Below, piece by piece: positions 60,318-64,000 of a DNA stretch of 64,000 nucleotides. Source of the DNA: Actinacidiphila alni (lineage in GTDB: Bacteria > Actinomycetota > Actinomycetes > Streptomycetales > Streptomycetaceae). The notes under the pieces were generated by a model. It was not told the origin of the DNA. It searched no databases and saw nothing but the letters and a program-made list of their open reading frames with translations. The first letter of the stretch is position 1; the number at the start of each line of letters is the position of its first letter. The position numbers and the translations under genes were made by a program. Location: assembly GCF_900112845.1 (NCBI RefSeq), contig NZ_FONG01000015.1:62001-126000 (forward strand). The letters are read 5' to 3'.

Positions 60318-63300
60318 GTGGGGGTGGAGGTGGGTGAGTTTGTTCGGTGGGTGTGTTGGTTGTTGACGGGGATGGAGTTTCCCCGGGGTGATGCTGTGCG
60401 GTTGAGGGAGTTGGTGGAGGGGCCGCATCGTGTGCTGGCGGCGGTGCTGGAGGAGTTCGAGGCGGTGATGGAGCGGGTCCGGCGGGGGGTGTCGGGGAAT
60501 GTGTCGGGGCCGTGGAGTGAGAGTTATTCGGGGGCGATGTCGTCTTTTGTGGGTGAGGGGGGTGCGGATTATGTGCGGTCGGTGCGGTTGAGTGCGGTGC
60601 GGACGGCTGATTATGCGCGGGAGACGGGTTATCAGATTTCGTATACGCAGCGGATGATTGTTGCGCAGGTGGTGCAGTTTCTGGCGGAGTGGGCGTTGAC
60701 GCTGGTTCTGGCGGTGTTCAATCCGGTGGGGGCGTTGCTGGAGCAGTCGTTTTTGCGGGCGTTGTACGGGGTGGTGATGCGGAGTGTGCTGGTGCGGCTT
60801 GTGGCGGTGGTGGGGGCGTATGAGGCGTTGAATGTGGGGCTGGCGGGGGCGATGGACGGGTTGGTGCGGTGGTCGCTGAGTGCGGAGGGCCGGCGTACGG
60901 ATTTCGGGTCGGATTATGCGCGGCAGTCGGTGGGGTTCGGTGCGGTGCAGGGTGCGTTCACGGTGTTCGTGCCGTTCGTGGGGTCGGGTCTGGGGGGTGT
61001 GCTGTCCAAGGGGCTGGGGCGGGATGTGACCGGGGACGTCACCGGGGCCCTGGAGAACGCCCTCGCCCACCACGGGATACGGGACGTCACGCGGGATGTG
61101 TCGCGGGACACCACGCGGGATGTCGGCCGGGATTTCACGGGCGCGGGTGTGCGTGGGGTGCCGGGCGGTCTCCCGCCCAGGGGTGCGGTGCCGGAACCGG
61201 GGCCCGTGGTGGGGCCGGTGGGAGAAGGTTTCGCGCGGGAGGTGGGTTCGCTGGTGGGGTGGGTGGCGGGTCTGGCCGGGCGGGGGAGGCTGGATACGGC
61301 GGTGCCGGGGGTGCTGCGGGTCCGGGCCGGTGAGGTCTTCGCCCGGGACCTGGGGCCCCTGGTGGGTGCGGACGCGGCCCGGGAGGCGGGGCAGCGGTGG
61401 GCGCAGGCCCTGACCGCGAATCTCGGGCGCAAGAACCTGGGCCGGTCGCTGGATGATGCGCTAGAGGGTCTGCCGGTCGGTGCCCGGGTCCGGCAGGCCC
61501 TGTCCCACGAGGTCGCCGCCGTGCTGGGCCGGGACTGGGGACGCACCGCAAGCCACCTGGCCGGTGACGCGGCCGCCAACGCCGCCCACCAGAACATTTC
61601 CGAGGGCGTCTACAACGCCGCGACCACGGGGAAGTTCACCACCAGCTGGGCAACCGGGATCTCCGGGGCCGCCGCCGGACTCGCCGGCCACGCCCTGGCC
61701 TTCCACGCCACCAATCTCGGCTCCGGCCTCCGCACCAAACTCGGCCTCGACACCCCACCCCCCACCCCAACCACCACCAGCGGCACACCCACCGCTGACA
61801 TCAAGACCAGCACACCCGACATCACCACCAGCCCGGCCGAAACCGGACCCGGCACCGACAAGCCCGCCCACACCACCGGCGAACCCCACACCACCAGCGA
61901 CAGCACCCCCGACCGTACGGCCATGCCCGGTGACCAGATCCCGACCGCGACAGGCCCATCCCTCCCCACGGCCACCCCCCTGCCACCCCGGACCCCCCTC
62001 AACCGACCCGGCACCCTCGACCACCCAGCCACCACCCGCCCGAACACCACCACCAACACACCCACCACCAGCAGCAACACCTCCACAAACTCAGGCAAAG
62101 ACCATCCCACCCGAACCCCCACCCTTCGCACTTTCCACTTCACCGAACCCACCCCCGGCGCCTGGACACCCACCCCACCCCGACCCACACCCACGACCAC
62201 CACCGGGTCCGACGCCGCCACCAACATCCGGCCCGACATCGCGGAACCTGTGGCCCTGGCGCGGGAGGAACTACCGCCCCCGCTCGATCCCACGTCGACG
62301 CGGTTCGCTGAAAGCCGCACCACCGATGAGCCGAAGGAGAAGCGGTTCGAGCTCGACGGACAGCGTCACGTCGATCCCGAGCGCCCCGATACCGTCTTCG
62401 ACCATGACCCGGACGCCCCCGTCCGGCTCGAGCTGAACGGCGGGTGGACTCGCTTCTCGTCCCAGGAGCGCCACGACCTGCTGCACTTCGTCAAGGGCCA
62501 CCTGACCACCCGCCCCGAGAATCTGCCGATGCCCGACGAGGACGACATCGCCGTCCTCTGGCACGACCTCACCCGCCTCCAGCAGCGACTTCCGCTGTCC
62601 CAGGTCGCCGAACACATCGCCCGCCTGTGGCTGAGCCCCGACCCGCCGAAGGTCCGCGGCGGCATGCTGCCCCACCGCCACGAGCGCGGCGCGAGCGCCC
62701 GCCGCGACGCCTCCGCGCCGTACCCCCGTCGTACGCCCGCGTCGCGGGGGAACTCGCTGTTCAGCGCGAGCGCCAGCCCCGCACCGGAGGACGCGCCGGT
62801 ACCGACACCCGCGCCCGAGGAAGCGCCGGCACGGACCCCCGCTCTGCGGGCGCTGGTTCTGCCGCCCATCCTGCCTCGGCAACAGGAGAGGACAGCCGAC
62901 GCGGACGTGGCCGCTGCCGAGGACTCCGCCGAGGAGTCCGATTTCCTGGCGGCGGCGCTGGCGCGGGAGGAGACGGACGAGTCCGACGCCAGTGAGTCCG
63001 ACATCGACGACGCGGCGGAGAACGCAGGGGCTGTGACGGACGACGAGCGGTCGTCGATCCACGCACAGCCCAGCGCTTCCGCTCATCGGCAGCTGGGAGA
63101 CGCCGCACGGGAACCGGTGTCGTCGCAGCCGGCCGGTCCACGGCCTCGCTTCACCCTTGCGTCAGTCGGACTCACCGTTGAGCAGAGGCGTGCGGTGGCG
63201 GCGCTCCTGAAGCGCGACGCCAATCGTGGCGCGACCCTTGGCGGTCTGTGGGACCACATCAATGCCGTGTACGGGCTACGGCTCACCGCGCAGCAGATCC

Positions 63301-64000
63301 ATCGGTTCCACCACGCCATTGCCAGGAACCGGGCGGCGGAGCGCGCCGTCCGCATCCTTCCTCTGCTGACGCGGGATTACCTGCCGAACGGTGACGTGAC
63401 CCGGGCCATGCGCGATTTCTACGCCTTGCCGGATCGCCGAGGCGAACGGCCGCCAAGAGACTTCGTGGTCGGAGTGGACGGCAGGCAGGTCCCCCTGGGC
63501 AGCCGTATGCGGGACTGGGCGAGGAGTGGCCTCGCTCTCAACCACTTAAGCAACGAGTTGAACGAACAGCTCGAACGGTACGGCTGGACGACCGAGATAC
63601 GTGGCGGGAAGAGCTACTTGCGCTCCCAGGTGCCTGGGCTCTCCTACGACCGTGTGCCTGTCGCGGACGTCCTGGCCGAGGAATACCCCCAGGTACGGGA
63701 CCTTCCGCCTCAGCGGGATGACTCGCTGACCTGGGTACGCACGCACGTGCTGGACGAGCAGCGGCCGGGGCATGACGAAATGCCCCCTTTGACCTGGGTG
63801 GGCAGGCGCGAACCGGTCCGGCGGTCGGTGCCGAGCCGCGGCCAGGATCCTGTCCGGAGTGATCCCGGGCCCGAGACGACCGATACGGTCGTCGACCCCG
63901 CCGCCTTCGGCCGTGCTCCGGAGCAGGCACCGCGCGCCATGGCGCCGGTCCTGCCGGAGCCCGTCGGCGACATCCGCAGCGAGGCGATGCCTGCGCAAGA
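60318..64000 (+). CDS. Giant WXG100-like domain protein (polymorphic-toxin type), 5' part; truncated by window end
   Basis: One frame stays open from GTG 60318 to the last base, ~1,227 codons, with no stop. The start is uncertain (GTG 60303, 60306, 60324, 60330 also in frame; no Shine-Dalgarno). Residues ~1-110 resemble the WXG100-like domain of actinobacterial giant secreted proteins (FVRWVCWLLTGMEFPRGDAVRLRELVEG, VLAAVLEEFEAVMERVRRGVSG, PWSESYSGAMSSFV). A hydrophobic helical region ~115-235 follows, then RDVT-type repeats, alpha-helical sequence to ~475, a Thr/Pro linker ~478-638, an acidic/Pro region, and from ~945 a new globular part (LTVEQRRAVAALLKRDANRGATLGGLWDHINAVYGLRL). A TTA codon lies at 63546. 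Probably a type VII secretion substrate whose toxin end lies outside the window. Confidence 0.8.
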   Translation, partial: MGVEVGEFVRWVCWLLTGMEFPRGDAVRLRELVEGPHRVLAAVLEEFEAVMERVRRGVSGNVSGPWSESYSGAMSSFVGEGGADYVRSVRLSAVRTADYARETGYQISYTQRMIVAQVVQFLAEWALTLVLAVFNPVGALLEQSFLRALYGVVMRSVLVRLVAVVGAYEALNVGLAGAMDGLVRWSLSAEGRRTDFGSDYARQSVGFGAVQGAFTVFVPFVGSGLGGVLSKGLGRDVTGDVTGALENALAHHGIRDVTRDVSRDTTRDVGRDFTGAGVRGVPGGLPPRGAVPEPGPVVGPVGEGFAREVGSLVGWVAGLAGRGRLDTAVPGVLRVRAGEVFARDLGPLVGADAAREAGQRWAQALTANLGRKNLGRSLDDALEGLPVGARVRQALSHEVAAVLGRDWGRTASHLAGDAAANAAHQNISEGVYNAATTGKFTTSWATGISGAAAGLAGHALAFHATNLGSGLRTKLGLDTPPPTPTTTSGTPTADIKTSTPDITTSPAETGPGTDKPAHTTGEPHTTSDSTPDRTAMPGDQIPTATGPSLPTATPLPPRTPLNRPGTLDHPATTRPNTTTNTPTTSSNTSTNSGKDHPTRTPTLRTFHFTEPTPGAWTPTPPRPTPTTTTGSDAATNIRPDIAEPVALAREELPPPLDPTSTRFAESRTTDEPKEKRFELDGQRHVDPERPDTVFDHDPDAPVRLELNGGWTRFSSQERHDLLHFVKGHLTTRPENLPMPDEDDIAVLWHDLTRLQQRLPLSQVAEHIARLWLSPDPPKVRGGMLPHRHERGASARRDASAPYPRRTPASRGNSLFSASASPAPEDAPVPTPAPEEAPARTPALRALVLPPILPRQQERTADADVAAAEDSAEESDFLAAALAREETDESDASESDIDDAAENAGAVTDDERSSIHAQPSASAHRQLGDAAREPVSSQPAGPRPRFTLASVGLTVEQRRAVAALLKRDANRGATLGGLWDHINAVYGLRLTAQQIHRFHHAIARNRAAERAVRILPLLTRDYLPNGDVTRAMRDFYALPDRRGERPPRDFVVGVDGRQVPLGSRMRDWARSGLALNHLSNELNEQLERYGWTTEIRGGKSYLRSQVPGLSYDRVPVADVLAEEYPQVRDLPPQRDDSLTWVRTHVLDEQRPGHDEMPPLTWVGRREPVRRSVPSRGQDPVRSDPGPETTDTVVDPAAFGRAPEQAPRAMAPVLPEPVGDIRSEAMPAQ
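61020..61140 (+). repeat. RDVT tetrapeptide tandem repeats in the giant protein
   Basis: Degenerate 12-nt units (CGGGATGTGACC-like) encode RDVT, GDVT, RDVT, RDVS, RDTT, RDVG, RDFT, interrupted by a short ALENALAHHG helix. A charged repetitive hinge between the hydrophobic N-terminal region and the next helical part. Confidence 0.65.
61749..62230 (+). repeat. Thr/Pro-rich low-complexity linker of the giant protein
   Basis: About 160 residues dominated by Thr, Pro and Ser with scattered Asp/Gly (TPPPTPTTTSGTPTADIKTS, NTTTNTPTTSSNTSTNSG), encoded almost wholly with C or A in the third position. An extended, probably disordered spacer, as between secretion and effector parts of large surface proteins. 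Confidence 0.75.

Noticed and set aside
60213..61073. Minus-strand frame of 286 codons rich in Pro/His/Arg
   Set aside because: It is the complement of the G/T-rich start of the giant gene; no ribosome site or domain, and codon periodicity favours the plus frame.

Overview
The window is high-GC actinobacterial chromosome, most probably from Streptomyces or a close relative. Support comes from pervasive G/C third codon positions, frequent GTG starts, stop/start overlaps (GTGA, ATGA), a DasR-like dre site, a lone in-frame TTA codon, and families typical of streptomycetes: CU044_5270, SPFH with a small ribbon-helix-helix protein, DUF1996, an actinobacterial Tad locus and a giant WXG100-like protein. 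No rRNA, tRNA, CRISPR array, insertion sequence or prophage was recognised.

Layout. 1-5.7 kb: three secreted carbohydrate-associated proteins (DUF1996, a Tat-exported beta-helix protein, a glycoside hydrolase with an F5/8C domain) plus DoxX, with two LacI-type palindromic operators. 5.7-14.5 kb: fumC, a DUF402 protein, a methyltransferase, a GAF-SpoIIE-HATPase phosphatase, catalase, and an SPFH/ribbon-helix-helix pair. 14.5-18.2 kb: a PadR-controlled ABC/FtsX exporter operon behind a perfect 14+14 bp inverted repeat. 18.2-24.7 kb: AI-2E family permease, a secreted SLT-like cell-wall protein, PhoH2 (PIN-PhoH), an isoprenyl transferase and an aldo/keto reductase, with copies of a dispersed intergenic repeat.

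24.9-36.2 kb: a complete Tad (Flp pilus) locus read leftwards. It holds a zinc-ribbon protein, CpaB, a TadZ ATPase fused to a TadE-like domain, TadE, TadA, TadB, TadC, then a 297-bp regulatory gap, Flp pilin, a TadG-like protein, a lipoprotein and an OmpA-domain protein. A prepilin peptidase, a DUF192 protein and another lipoprotein lie beside it. 36.4-38 kb: a GH18 chitinase with a dre-like site. 38-43.3 kb: a divergent amino-acid/sugar-acid catabolic cluster (RidA, IclR, PfkB kinase / PLP deaminase, D-aminoacylase) around a 20-bp palindrome. 43.3-54.4 kb: a KAP P-loop NTPase with a receiver-like C-terminus, alanine-type aminotransferase, GTP-PEPCK, PAQR/hemolysin III, an MFS/TetR efflux pair with tandem operators, a second full repeat copy, and a DUF255 thioredoxin-like protein.

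54.8-64 kb: an ECF sigma factor coupled to a CU044_5270 protein, a secreted S8 protease, and the first ~1,230 codons of a giant WXG100-like protein that runs off the window. Its frame is open to the last base, is strongly mosaic in composition and carries a TTA codon. It is the most interesting unresolved item here, with the Tad fusion and the KAP-receiver protein next.
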